DNA from: Acetomicrobium sp. S15 = DSM 107314 | GTDB taxonomy: Bacteria > Synergistota > Synergistia > Synergistales > Thermosynergistaceae | Assembly: GCF_016125955.1 (NCBI RefSeq) | Contig: NZ_JADEVE010000273.1 | Location: forward strand, 62,001 to 126,000 | Reading direction: 5' to 3' | Length of the DNA stretch: 64,000 nt | In this document: positions 34,468 through 42,943 of the stretch, one piece after another | Numbering within the stretch: the stretch's first letter is position 1 | How the letters are laid out: each line of letters begins with the position of its first letter | The notes under the pieces: generated by a model | Seen by the model: only the letters and a program-made list of their open reading frames with translations | Told to the model about the DNA's origin: nothing | Database searches by the model: none | Made by a program: the position numbers and the translations under genes

Positions 34468-35439
34468 ATGAGCGGTAAATTTAAGGTAGTGATCACGGAT
34501 TGCGATCATCCGTCGGTGGACGAGGAGCGCGAGGTATTAAAAGAACTTGATGCAGAGGTTGTGCTGGCTCAGTGCAAGACCGAGGATGAAGTTATATCGG
34601 TGGCGCGCGATGCCGACGGCATCCTGAACCAGTATGCCCCAATTACGCGCAAGGTCATAAATTCGCTGGAGCGTTGCAAGGTGATAGCTCGGTATGGCGT
34701 CGGCGTAGATAGCATAGATGTGGATGCTGCCACAGAGCGGGGCATCATCGTGGCCAACGTGCCCGATTATTGCGTCGATGAGGTTTCGAGCCACGCAATA
34801 GCGCTGCTCATGGCCTGCGCCAGGAAGGTGGTCTTCTTGGATCGCTACGTGGGAGAACGCAGGTGGGATGTGACTCTCGCAGCCCCCATCTTTCGTTTGC
34901 AGGGTAGAGTCTTGGGCCTCTACGGCCTCGGAAGGTTGGGCTTTGCCACCGCCAAGAAGGCCAAAGGATTGGGGCTTCATATAATAGCCTACGATCCCTA
35001 TGTCCTGCGCTCGGACGAGGTTGAGTTAGTCACATTTGAAGATCTCTTGAAGCGTTCGGACTTCATCTCTATTCATGCTCCGCTCACCAAAGAGACGCGC
35101 CACGCCTTTGGCGAAGCCGCGCTGCGTTCGATGAAAAAGACCGCCTACCTCGTAAATACGTCAAGGGGGCCGCTCGTGGACGAGGCGGCGTTGTACAAGG
35201 CATTGAAAGAGGGGTGGATCGCCGGAGCGGCTATCGACGTGATGGAGCATGAGCCGCCGGATTGGGATAATCCCCTTTTCAGCGTGCGGGATAAGCTAAT
35301 AGTTACACCGCACGCCGCCTATTATTCCGAGGAATCCTACGTGGAATTAAAAAGGAAGACGGCGTTGGCAGTTGCGAAGGCGTTGAAGGGCGAGCGCCCT
35401 GACTCGGTGGTGAATAAAGCGGTGCTCGAAAAGGCATAG
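34468..35439 (+). CDS. D-isomer-specific 2-hydroxyacid dehydrogenase (C-terminal-binding-protein-like)
   Basis: 323 residues. The NAD-binding Rossmann motif is LGLYGLGRLGFATAKKAKGL with the acidic residue in IIAYDPY; the catalytic Arg, Glu and His are in VNTSRGPLVDE, VMEHEPPD and VTPHAAYYSEES. It interconverts a D-2-hydroxyacid and a 2-oxo acid with NAD(H). ATG 34468 has AGGAGG 6 nt upstream, better than ATG 34462 that touches it. It lies between two enolase-superfamily genes, so it may reduce or oxidise an intermediate of sugar-acid breakdown. The substrate is not assigned. Confidence 0.9.
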   Translation: MSGKFKVVITDCDHPSVDEEREVLKELDAEVVLAQCKTEDEVISVARDADGILNQYAPITRKVINSLERCKVIARYGVGVDSIDVDAATERGIIVANVPDYCVDEVSSHAIALLMACARKVVFLDRYVGERRWDVTLAAPIFRLQGRVLGLYGLGRLGFATAKKAKGLGLHIIAYDPYVLRSDEVELVTFEDLLKRSDFISIHAPLTKETRHAFGEAALRSMKKTAYLVNTSRGPLVDEAALYKALKEGWIAGAAIDVMEHEPPDWDNPLFSVRDKLIVTPHAAYYSEESYVELKRKTALAVAKALKGERPDSVVNKAVLEKA

Positions 35440-35462
35440 CCTTTGGAGGTAAAGATTCGACC

Positions 35463-36575
35463 ATGCACATAACTGCCGTAGACTCTTTCGTCTTGCACGT
35501 CCCTGTGACGGGTGGCCATATCGAGGACAGCTCCCATAAGGTCGATCGCTGGGGAGTGCCCATGGCGCGCATCGAAACCGATAGTGGAATCGTGGGTTTC
35601 GGCTATACGGGCACCCACGGTCACCTGCCCACCGATAGGCTCATAGCTGAGTGCATAAAAGAGGCGTATGGACCGCTTCTCATCGGCGAAGATCCCACCT
35701 CGACGGAAGCCCTTTGGAACAAGCTGTATAACTACTCTCCGATTCGGTGGGTCGGAAGGAGCGGCATAACGCACCTTGCCTTGAGCGCAGTCGATATAGC
35801 CCTCTGGGACATAAGGGCCAAGGCGGCTGTAGTGCCCCTGTGGAAATTGCTGGGCGGCGACGAAGGTAAGCGCATAGAGGCATATAACACCGATTGGGGA
35901 TGGCTCCACCTTTCTTTGGAGACATTGGTCTCAGGGTGCAAAAGGTTGGTAGAGGAAGAGGGTTATAACGGCGTAAAGATAAAATTGGGAAGCAGCGACA
36001 TCTCGATTGACAGAAAGAGGATCACTGCCGTGCGGGACGCCATTGGTCCCGAGAGGAAATTGATGGTGGATGCCAACGGAAAATTTGACTTGCCGACGGC
36101 CTTGCGCATGGGGAAGTGTTTATGCGATTACGATGTAGTTTGGTTTGAGGAACCGCTTTGGTTTGAAGACTTGCTCGGCCACGTTCGCCTCGCGAACGCG
36201 ATAGATACGCCCATAGCCTTGGGAGAGCAGCTCTATGCGCTTTGCGACTTTGCGAACTTCATCGCTATGGGCGCTGTGCACATCGTGCAGGCAGATGTAA
36301 CGAGATTAGCCGGCATAACGGAATGGCTCAAAGTGGCCGATCTGGCTTATGCCCATCGTTTGCCGGTGGTGCCCCATGTGGGGGATATGGCCCAAGTACA
36401 CTTACACCTGTCCATCGCTCACCCCGCCTGCGATACGCTCGAATATATCCCTTGGCTCAAAGAAGTATTTGAAGAACCTGCGAGGGTATGCAGCGGGCGT
36501 TTTTGTATCCCCCGGATGCCCGGGGCCAGCACGACGCCTACAGAGAGTGCGCTTGCGCGCTTTCGCGTAGCCTGA
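35463..36575 (+). CDS. Mandelate racemase/muconate lactonizing enzyme family protein
   Basis: 370 residues, third enolase-superfamily member in the window. Marks are KxK in VKIKLGSSD, metal ligands in MVDANGKFD, WFEEPLWFED and LGEQLYALCD, HIVQADVTRLAGITEW and the histidine in VVPHVGDMAQVHLHL. It resembles acid-sugar dehydratases. ATG 35463 follows GGAGG at about 13 nt. The gene is 23 bp after the hydroxyacid dehydrogenase. It differs clearly from the 33306 protein, so the two probably act on different acids or steps. Confidence 0.88.
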   Translation: MHITAVDSFVLHVPVTGGHIEDSSHKVDRWGVPMARIETDSGIVGFGYTGTHGHLPTDRLIAECIKEAYGPLLIGEDPTSTEALWNKLYNYSPIRWVGRSGITHLALSAVDIALWDIRAKAAVVPLWKLLGGDEGKRIEAYNTDWGWLHLSLETLVSGCKRLVEEEGYNGVKIKLGSSDISIDRKRITAVRDAIGPERKLMVDANGKFDLPTALRMGKCLCDYDVVWFEEPLWFEDLLGHVRLANAIDTPIALGEQLYALCDFANFIAMGAVHIVQADVTRLAGITEWLKVADLAYAHRLPVVPHVGDMAQVHLHLSIAHPACDTLEYIPWLKEVFEEPARVCSGRFCIPRMPGASTTPTESALARFRVA

Positions 36576-36608
36576 GTTCGATACCTGTCTTAAGAAGGGG
36601 TTGATCTA

Positions 36609-37628
36609 ATGAAAGCAGTAGAGGTCGCTCGTCCTGGTGTGTTGGCGATCGCCGAAAGGCCCATGCCGCCAGATCCCGGCCCGGATGAAATTTTGATCAA
36701 GGTAAAGGCCGTTGGGATATGCGGCTCTGACATGCACGTCTACCGTGGCAGGTCCGCCTTTGCCACTTACCCTCGCGTCATAGGGCATGAGATATCGGGC
36801 GAGGTTGCATCCGTAGGCAAAGGCGTCTTGGGCCTCTCTGCAGGTGACAAGGTCGTCGTGGACCCCGTCATCTCCTGCGGTAGTTGTTATGCCTGCCGAC
36901 TTGGGAGGCCCAACGTCTGCAGAGATGTAAAGTGTCTGGGTGTTCACGTGGACGGTGGGGCCCAAGAATACATCATAGCCACGAGGGACAAAGTCTACAA
37001 AGTCTCCCAATCTCTTTCTTTCGAGGCGGCGTCCACCGTCGAGCCTTACAGCATCGCCGCACAGGCCTTAAGCCGCGGCAGGGCTGTCGGTGACGATATG
37101 GCGCTCGTGTGCGGCGCAGGCCCCATAGGCCTCGTCATACTCCAGGGGTTGAAGGCCCTCGGGGCCAAGGTGGCCGTCGCCGATGTGGTGGATTCGCGCC
37201 TTAAGATGGCTGTCTCTTGCGGAGCGGATGCAGTTGTTAACAGCAGCACCCAAGACCTCGAGCGTTTCGCCGTGGATTTTACCGGCAGCGAGGGTTTTCC
37301 TCTCATATTCGAGGCTACCGGAAGCATTCAGGTGCTCGAGCTTGTCGTATCGAAACTGGCTTCGCAAGCTGGGAGGGTGGTCGTTTTGGGCTACCCGCCC
37401 GAGAAGGCCCAAATTTCTCCCCTTGACATCATGCGCAGGGAACTTGATATATTAGGTTCGAGGTTAAACAATAAACAATTTCCTACCGCGATCAAATGGG
37501 TAGAAAGGGGTGATGTAGACCCTTCCAAAATCATCTCTCACGCGTTCCCGTTTCAAGATGCGCAAAAGGCCATCTCTTTCATCGAGGAGAATCCGCACGA
37601 AGTGTGCAAGGCGATCCTTAAGTTTTAG
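36609..37628 (+). CDS. Zinc-dependent alcohol dehydrogenase (sorbitol/threonine dehydrogenase-like MDR)
   Basis: 339 residues, medium-chain dehydrogenase. Catalytic zinc residues are in GICGSDMHVYRG and PRVIGHEISG; the structural zinc cysteines are in CGSCYACRLGRPNVC; the NAD motif is VCGAGPIGLVILQGLKALGA. It oxidises a sugar, polyol or aldonate hydroxyl with NAD(P). It is 33 bp after the third enolase-superfamily gene and 15 bp before dctP, so it belongs to the sugar-acid operon. L-galactonate or L-idonate dehydrogenase type is plausible but not shown. Confidence 0.92.
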   Translation: MKAVEVARPGVLAIAERPMPPDPGPDEILIKVKAVGICGSDMHVYRGRSAFATYPRVIGHEISGEVASVGKGVLGLSAGDKVVVDPVISCGSCYACRLGRPNVCRDVKCLGVHVDGGAQEYIIATRDKVYKVSQSLSFEAASTVEPYSIAAQALSRGRAVGDDMALVCGAGPIGLVILQGLKALGAKVAVADVVDSRLKMAVSCGADAVVNSSTQDLERFAVDFTGSEGFPLIFEATGSIQVLELVVSKLASQAGRVVVLGYPPEKAQISPLDIMRRELDILGSRLNNKQFPTAIKWVERGDVDPSKIISHAFPFQDAQKAISFIEENPHEVCKAILKF

Positions 37629-37643
37629 GGAGGTGAGCGTGCT

Positions 37644-38651
37644 ATGAAAGGAAGGTTGGTTTTTAAGGCGGCATGTTTGGTCGTGGCGTTGGCTGTGGCG
37701 GTTGCGGTTTCGAGCGTTGCTGTCCCGGGGCAGGCAGCGGACAAAAAGGTCTTGAGGCTCGCCCACGTCTATGCTCCTGATCATCCTTTCAACGACGGCA
37801 TGAAGGAAATGGCGGAACGGGTAAAAGAAAGGACGAATGGGACGATCGAGATCCAGGTATTTCCCGCTGGGCAATTGGGGTCTGAAGAGGACATCGCGGA
37901 GAGCGTCTCCCAGGGGATAATCCAGATGGCCATCGTGGGCCCTGGCGAGCTGGGCAAGCGCTACACCCCTGTGCTCGTCTTCGACGGCCCCTATACGTTC
38001 CGCAGCGTAGATCACGCCCTCAAGGTGGCCCGCGGGGAGGTAGGCAAAGAGCTCTGGGATGCCCTGGAGGAGAAGTCGGACATAAGAGTGTTAGACGTGA
38101 TGTACTACGGCACGCGCTACGTCACCACGTCTAAGGTCCCGGTGCGCACCCCCGAAGACTTAAAGGGACTCAAGATGCGCGTTCCCAATCAGCCGATGAG
38201 CATCGCCATCATGCAATCCTTCGGCGCCAAGCCCACGCCTATGGCACTGTCCGAGGTCTATCTCGCCCTCCAGCAAGGCGTTGTAGACGGCCAGGAAAAC
38301 CCGTTGCCCACGATCGTGACGCAGAAGTTCAACGAGGTCCAAAAATACTTGAGCCTCACAGGTCACGTGATCCAGATGACCCCCATCGTCATAAATTCCA
38401 AAGTCTATGCCGGACTTTCAGATGAGGAAAAGCGTATCCTCGAGGAGGAGGCCAGGCGCGCAACTGACGCTACGAACCAGAAGGTCCTCGAGACCGAAAA
38501 GCAGATAATAGAGGAAATAAGAGCTTCCGGCCAGATGGAAGTCATAGAGCCGGATATCGAGGCCTTCAGGCGCGCCGCTCAGCAGGCCATCGACGAGAAT
38601 ATCGATAAATGGGGAAGGGAGCTGTATCAGAAGATACAGTCGGTGGAATAG
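37644..38651 (+). CDS. TRAP transporter solute-binding protein, DctP family
   Basis: 335 residues with a signal peptide (about 1-32, ending GQAA-D). Marks are RLAHVYAPDHPFNDGMKEMA, VFPAGQLGSEEDIAESVSQG, LKGLKMRVPNQPMSIAIMQS (binding Arg) and VDGQENPLPTIVTQKFNEV. Members of this subgroup bind uronic, aldonic and related sugar acids, which fits the flanking dehydratases and dehydrogenase. First TRAP gene of the second DctPQM system, followed by a hairpin before dctQ. Confidence 0.94.
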   Translation: MKGRLVFKAACLVVALAVAVAVSSVAVPGQAADKKVLRLAHVYAPDHPFNDGMKEMAERVKERTNGTIEIQVFPAGQLGSEEDIAESVSQGIIQMAIVGPGELGKRYTPVLVFDGPYTFRSVDHALKVARGEVGKELWDALEEKSDIRVLDVMYYGTRYVTTSKVPVRTPEDLKGLKMRVPNQPMSIAIMQSFGAKPTPMALSEVYLALQQGVVDGQENPLPTIVTQKFNEVQKYLSLTGHVIQMTPIVINSKVYAGLSDEEKRILEEEARRATDATNQKVLETEKQIIEEIRASGQMEVIEPDIEAFRRAAQQAIDENIDKWGRELYQKIQSVE

Positions 38652-38659
38652 CAGGGGTT

Positions 38660-38689
38660 GAGGGGGCCTGGAATTTCAGGCCCCCTCAT
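38660..38689 (+). terminator. Intercistronic hairpin between dctP and dctQ
   Basis: TGAGGGGGCCTG (38660-38671) pairs perfectly with CAGGCCCCCTCA (38678-38689), loop GAATTT. There is no T-run. It is placed like the other four binding-protein/permease hairpins. Confidence 0.7.
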
Positions 38690-38713
38690 GCTCGATCGGC
38701 GAGGTGAAGCGGC

Positions 38714-39196
38714 GTGGTGTGGTTGTGCAGAGGTCTTGTCAAATGCATGGACAAATTAGACGAGCTTTTTTTGATCGCTGGGACGTTGGCCATGGGTTTT
38801 GCCCTCACGTTGCAGATAATCATGCGGTATGTCTTCAATAGTCCGCTGGTTTGGAGCGAAGAGTTCGCTCGCTATATTTATATATGGATCTGTTTTATCG
38901 GCGTTGGCTACGGCGTGCGGAAAAACCTTCATATAAAAATGGAGGCCTTTATGAATATTTTTCATCACAATGTCCAAAAGTATGTGGAGATAGCGACGAC
39001 TATAGCGATGATGGCCTTCGTGGCGTCAATCATTCCTTCTGGCATACGGTACACCGTCGCCGTAAGCCGCATCCCATCGCCGGCGATGGAGATCCCTATG
39101 AGCTGGGTGAGTGCCTCTGTGCCGATAGGGTTGATCATAGGAGAGGTGCGGCTTCTGCAAAAGCTTTTAAAGCTGCTCTTGGCAGGAGGGCTTTGA
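38714..39196 (+). CDS. TRAP transporter small permease, DctQ family
   Basis: 160 residues, four helices. Marks are TLQIIMRYVFNSPLVWSEEF, ARYIYIWICFIGVGYGVRKN and EIPMSWVSASVPIGLIIGEV. GTG start with GAGGTG upstream. Small membrane subunit of the second TRAP system; ends 1 bp before the dctM start. Confidence 0.92.
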   Translation: MVWLCRGLVKCMDKLDELFLIAGTLAMGFALTLQIIMRYVFNSPLVWSEEFARYIYIWICFIGVGYGVRKNLHIKMEAFMNIFHHNVQKYVEIATTIAMMAFVASIIPSGIRYTVAVSRIPSPAMEIPMSWVSASVPIGLIIGEVRLLQKLLKLLLAGGL

Positions 39197-39197
39197 C

Positions 39198-40466
39198 GTG
39201 CTGCTTTTGGCGTTCACCTTCATTCTGCTTTTGCTGTTGAGGGTGCCTGTCTCTTTTACGCTCCTTATGAGTTCACTGGTCTACATATTCGCCAATGACA
39301 TACCGCTTCGGGTGGTGACGCAACGCCTCATGGCGGGGCCCGACTCCTTCCCTCTCATGGCCGTTCCTTTCTTCATGCTGGCAGGTTCGATCATGAATAC
39401 CGGTGGCATAACGAGCAGGATCTTCAACTTCGCGGATAAAATGGTGGGACATTACACGGGTGGATTGGGGCATGCGAACATCCTGGCGAGCATTATATTC
39501 TCCGGCATGTCCGGCACCGCCATAGCCGATGTAGGTGGCTTGGGGGCCATAGAGCTGAAAGCGATGAGAGACGCAGGTTATCCCGATGACTTCAGCCTCG
39601 CCGTCACGGCCGGATCGAGCACTATAGGTCCTATAATACCGCCGAGCGTGCCGGCCGTGGTCTTCGGCGCGATAGGCGGAGTCTCTATAGGGAGGCTCTT
39701 CATAGGCGGCATCGTCCCAGGCCTCTTGATGGGCCTTGCTCTGTCTATCTTGGTCTACTTCCAGAGCAAAAGGGCCGGGTATCCCAAGGGGAAGAAGGCC
39801 AGCGCGCGAGAGCGGCTTATTGCCCTTAAAGAAGCCTTCTGGTCGCTCCTTACCCCGGTGATAATCTTAGGCGGCATCATGGGAGGCATCTTTACGCCCA
39901 CAGAAGCTGCCATTATCGCTACGCTTTATAGCTTAGCCTTGGCGCTATACTACAAAGAGTTTGGGATAAGGGATATCCCTAAGATTGTGCTCGATACAAT
40001 AGGCACTATGGTGAGCGTCCTCTTCATAGTGGCTACAGCCTCTCTTTTCGGTTGGGTTTTAGCGGTGTCTCAGGTTCCCCAAGCTGTCACGAGCATCTTT
40101 GTGAGCTATTTTTCAAGCAAATACACGGTGCTGCTTGCCATTATGGCCTTGCTCTTCTTTGTTGGAACATTTATGGAGACGATAGCGGCCATCACCATCC
40201 TCACTCCCATACTGATGCCTGTGGCTAACCACTTCGGTATAGATCCGGTTCATTTCGGGTTGCTTTTAATCCTTAATCTGATGATAGGCCTTATGACACC
40301 GCCGGTTGGCATGGTTCTTTACGTACTGTCCAGCGTCTCTGGCGTTCCATTTGAACGGATCGCCAAATCGTGCATCCCTTATGTTGTATTGTTAACGATC
40401 ATATTATTGATTTTCTTATTCTTCCCCCAGATAGTATTGTTTTTGCCGAATCTCTTGTTCGACTGA
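39198..40466 (+). CDS. TRAP transporter large permease, DctM family
   Basis: 422 residues, about twelve helices. Marks are LMAVPFFMLAGSIMNTGGIT, FSGMSGTAIADVGGLGAIEL, STIGPIIPPSVPAVVFGAIG and LMIGLMTPPVGMVLYVLSSV. Transport subunit of the second DctPQM system. GTG start at 39198 with GGAGG 8 nt upstream, inside dctQ. The iclR gene follows after 24 bp. Confidence 0.94.
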   Translation: MLLLAFTFILLLLLRVPVSFTLLMSSLVYIFANDIPLRVVTQRLMAGPDSFPLMAVPFFMLAGSIMNTGGITSRIFNFADKMVGHYTGGLGHANILASIIFSGMSGTAIADVGGLGAIELKAMRDAGYPDDFSLAVTAGSSTIGPIIPPSVPAVVFGAIGGVSIGRLFIGGIVPGLLMGLALSILVYFQSKRAGYPKGKKASARERLIALKEAFWSLLTPVIILGGIMGGIFTPTEAAIIATLYSLALALYYKEFGIRDIPKIVLDTIGTMVSVLFIVATASLFGWVLAVSQVPQAVTSIFVSYFSSKYTVLLAIMALLFFVGTFMETIAAITILTPILMPVANHFGIDPVHFGLLLILNLMIGLMTPPVGMVLYVLSSVSGVPFERIAKSCIPYVVLLTIILLIFLFFPQIVLFLPNLLFD

Positions 40467-40490
40467 GGAGAGTTGCGGAGGTCTGTTGAC

Positions 40491-41255
40491 ATGAGAGAAA
40501 AACAGGGCGTACGAGTATTAGACAGAGCACTTTCGGTTCTCAACTTCATGGCTGAGGAAAGAAGGCCTGTGGGCATCACAGAAATAGCTGAAGTCACTCG
40601 GTTGTCCAAAGCTACCGTGCACAGGATATTAGCCACGCTTCAATCACATGGTGTAGTGCTGAAGGATAGAGAAAGCAAATACCAGATAGGGCCGGCGGTC
40701 CTGCTGTGGGCGGAGTCGCACCGCCGGGCTTCGAGCCTTTTGGAGATCTCGCGTCCGCATCTCGAATCGTTGTGGGAGCTTTCCAAAGAGACAGTTCATC
40801 TCTTCGTATACGAAAACGGTGTGGCCTATTACTTGGAAAAGCTTGAAAGCCCCCATCCTGTGGGGATGCGGTCGAGGATCGGTGCGCGGTTAAGCCTTTA
40901 CTCCACATCTGCCGGCAAAGCGATCTTGGCGGCGCTGCCCGAAGACGAGCTGTGCAGGTATTTGAGCGAGACGGCGCTTGAGCCCAAGACGGGACACACC
41001 AAGAGCAATCCCGAAGAGCTGCGCGAGGAGCTGGAGATGATACGCCAGCGAGGCTATGCGGAGGACAACCAGGAAAATGAGGAGGGTATCCGCTGCGTAG
41101 GGGCTGCCATTCTCGACTTTCGGGGCTATCCGGTGGGGGCGGTGAGCATCTCGGCTCCGGCGTATCGCTTTTCGGGCGCGAAGTCTTCTCGATTGGGGGA
41201 GAAGGTCAAAGAAGCGGCGCTTCTCATATCGAGGGAGCTGGGCTACAAGAGATAG
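40491..41255 (+). CDS. IclR family transcriptional regulator
   Basis: 254 residues. N-terminal winged helix (about residues 10-70): VRVLDRALSVLNFMAEERRP, GITEIAEVTRLSKATVHRIL and ATLQSHGVVLKD. The C-terminal effector domain has ISRPHLESLWELSKETVHLF, STSAGKAILAALPEDEL and the late GCVGAAILD-like RCVGAAILDFRGYPVGAVSI. IclR proteins sense small carboxylates or sugar-acid intermediates and usually repress nearby operons. ATG 40491 has GGAGG 9 nt upstream. Last gene of the sugar-acid/TRAP operon; KdgR is in this family, so it could also act at the 11880 inverted repeat. Confidence 0.93.
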   Translation: MREKQGVRVLDRALSVLNFMAEERRPVGITEIAEVTRLSKATVHRILATLQSHGVVLKDRESKYQIGPAVLLWAESHRRASSLLEISRPHLESLWELSKETVHLFVYENGVAYYLEKLESPHPVGMRSRIGARLSLYSTSAGKAILAALPEDELCRYLSETALEPKTGHTKSNPEELREELEMIRQRGYAEDNQENEEGIRCVGAAILDFRGYPVGAVSISAPAYRFSGAKSSRLGEKVKEAALLISRELGYKR

Positions 41256-41348
41256 AAAGCGAGGGGGGTGGTAGATGTTTGAGATTGAACGGCGTCTGGG
41301 AGTCTATGCTTTCCACTATCAAAATAGAGACCGAAGGAGGTGTGGGCG

Positions 41349-42347
41349 ATGAGAAAGGCGTTTTTGGCCATGCTCTGTGCGGTGCTCGTGTTTGTACCCG
41401 TAACTGCTTCAGGCGAGTGGAAGCCGGACAAGCCCATCACGTGCATCGTCCCGTGGGCTGCAGGTGGCTCCACGGACCAGATAACGCGCGTCTGCGCCGG
41501 GGAACTTGAGGGCGCGTTGGGGCAGAAGATCGTGATCGTGAACCAACCGGGTGCTTCCGGTTCTGTGGGCACGAAGACGGTTCTGGACGCCGAGAGAGAC
41601 GGCTATACGTGGGCCTCTGGAGCAGTGGCAGACCTTGGCACCTATAAGGTCATGGGTTTTTTGGACACCACCCTCGACGATTGGCATTTGTATCTGAGCG
41701 TGGCTAACGTCATAGTGATCTCGGTGCATCCCGATACTCCGTATAAAGATTTCGGGTCGCTTTTGGCTGCCTTCAGAGAAAAGCCGGGAGAGATCCCCGT
41801 GGCCACGGCCGGGGAGGTCTCGGGAGGACGCGTTGGCATGGAGAGCTTGCGCAAATATGGCGACTTCGAATATAAGCATGTGCCGTATGCTGGCGGTAAC
41901 CCGGCAGTGGTGGCCTGTGTGAGCGGGGAGACGCCCGTGGTCTGTCAGCTTGCCTGCGAACAGGTGGACATGATCAGGGCGAAGCGCCTTCGCCCCTTGG
42001 CGGTGCTCGATGTCTCTCCTTTGGAAGTGAAGGACTATGGGGCAATTCCACCTGTGACCAACTGGCTTTCCGATTTCAAGTCAATACCCTTTTACTTTGG
42101 CATATTCATACCTAAGGGCGTGCCGAATGAGGTGATAAGCACTCTCGATAAGCTCTGGGTGGACATAATAGGCAACTCTCAAGTGGTGAAGGACTATGCC
42201 TTAGACAGAGGAGCGGTCTTCGACCCAGCGGTAGGCAAAGAGGCCAGAGAGAAAGCGTTCACCCTCACTCAAACCGTGGCTTGGCTTTACTACGATTTGG
42301 GCAGGGCCAAGGTGTCCCCCGAAGAAGTGGGGATTCCGCGGCCGTAG
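41349..42347 (+). CDS. tctC: Tripartite tricarboxylate transporter binding protein (TctC/Bug)
   Basis: 332 residues with a signal peptide (about 1-22). Bug-family marks are WKPDKPITCIVPWAAGGSTD, VVNQPGASGSVGTK-like IVNQPGASGSVGTKTVL, and VPYAGGNPAVVACVSGETPV. It binds a carboxylate in the periplasm for TctBA. ATG 41349 has AAGGAGG 8 nt upstream. First gene of tctCBA, 93 bp after iclR, followed by a hairpin. Confidence 0.93.
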   Translation: MRKAFLAMLCAVLVFVPVTASGEWKPDKPITCIVPWAAGGSTDQITRVCAGELEGALGQKIVIVNQPGASGSVGTKTVLDAERDGYTWASGAVADLGTYKVMGFLDTTLDDWHLYLSVANVIVISVHPDTPYKDFGSLLAAFREKPGEIPVATAGEVSGGRVGMESLRKYGDFEYKHVPYAGGNPAVVACVSGETPVVCQLACEQVDMIRAKRLRPLAVLDVSPLEVKDYGAIPPVTNWLSDFKSIPFYFGIFIPKGVPNEVISTLDKLWVDIIGNSQVVKDYALDRGAVFDPAVGKEAREKAFTLTQTVAWLYYDLGRAKVSPEEVGIPRP

Positions 42348-42356
42348 GATGGTAAG

Positions 42357-42392
42357 GCTCGAGGGGAAAGGGATCGCCTCCTCCCCTCGAGC
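42357..42392 (+). terminator. Intercistronic hairpin between tctC and tctB
   Basis: GCTCGAGGGGA (42357-42367) pairs perfectly with TCCCCTCGAGC (42382-42392), loop 14 nt. It occupies the binding-protein/permease position seen in the other operons. Confidence 0.7.
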
Positions 42393-42413
42393 ATAGAGGA
42401 AGGTGTTTGGCAC

Positions 42414-42926
42414 ATGAGAGAGACCAATCTGCCTAAGGCAGATTTTGTGACGTCCATCGTCATTATGGCGTTGGGCGGAGGGGCCGTTGTGCTCTCCTGG
42501 ACGATGCCCACCTTTAGCGAGGTGGGAGCTCATAAATATTCTGCCCCGGGCGTCGTCCCCGGCTTTTTGGGGGTAGTGCTCTTGTTCCTGGGGGGCGCCC
42601 TTTTCGTCCGCTCGATCCGAGCCGGTGGCTACAGGTTGGGCATCACGCTCGAAAGGTTGAGGATGTTTTTTGCGAACGCCTCTATAGCGCGATTTTTTAC
42701 TGCATTAGTTCTATCGATGGCTTATGTGTTGCTGTTGGGTAAGGTCAGTTATTTCCCCCTCACGGCTGTCTACATCCTGACTTTTGTGCTCGCCTTCCAA
42801 CTGTGGTTGGAAAAAGTCCCTCGTTCTCAAGGAAAGGTATGGGCCTTTGCCGTGGGCGAGGCGATCGTCGTCGCTGCTGTCATAGCTTTGACGTTCCGCT
42901 ACCTCTTTTTGGTTAGGTTACCCTGA
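42414..42926 (+). CDS. tctB: Tripartite tricarboxylate transporter small membrane subunit (TctB)
   Basis: 170 residues, four hydrophobic segments. Marks are a TctB-like start with FVTSIVIMALGGGAVVLSW, then APGVVPGFLGVVLLFLGGAL near residue 50, typical of the family, and a C-terminal helix ending RYLFLVRLP. RBS AGGAAGG before the ATG. It assists TctA; the next gene starts 17 bp later. Confidence 0.9.
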   Translation: MRETNLPKADFVTSIVIMALGGGAVVLSWTMPTFSEVGAHKYSAPGVVPGFLGVVLLFLGGALFVRSIRAGGYRLGITLERLRMFFANASIARFFTALVLSMAYVLLLGKVSYFPLTAVYILTFVLAFQLWLEKVPRSQGKVWAFAVGEAIVVAAVIALTFRYLFLVRLP

Positions 42927-42943
42927 AGTGGGGTGATCAGTAG

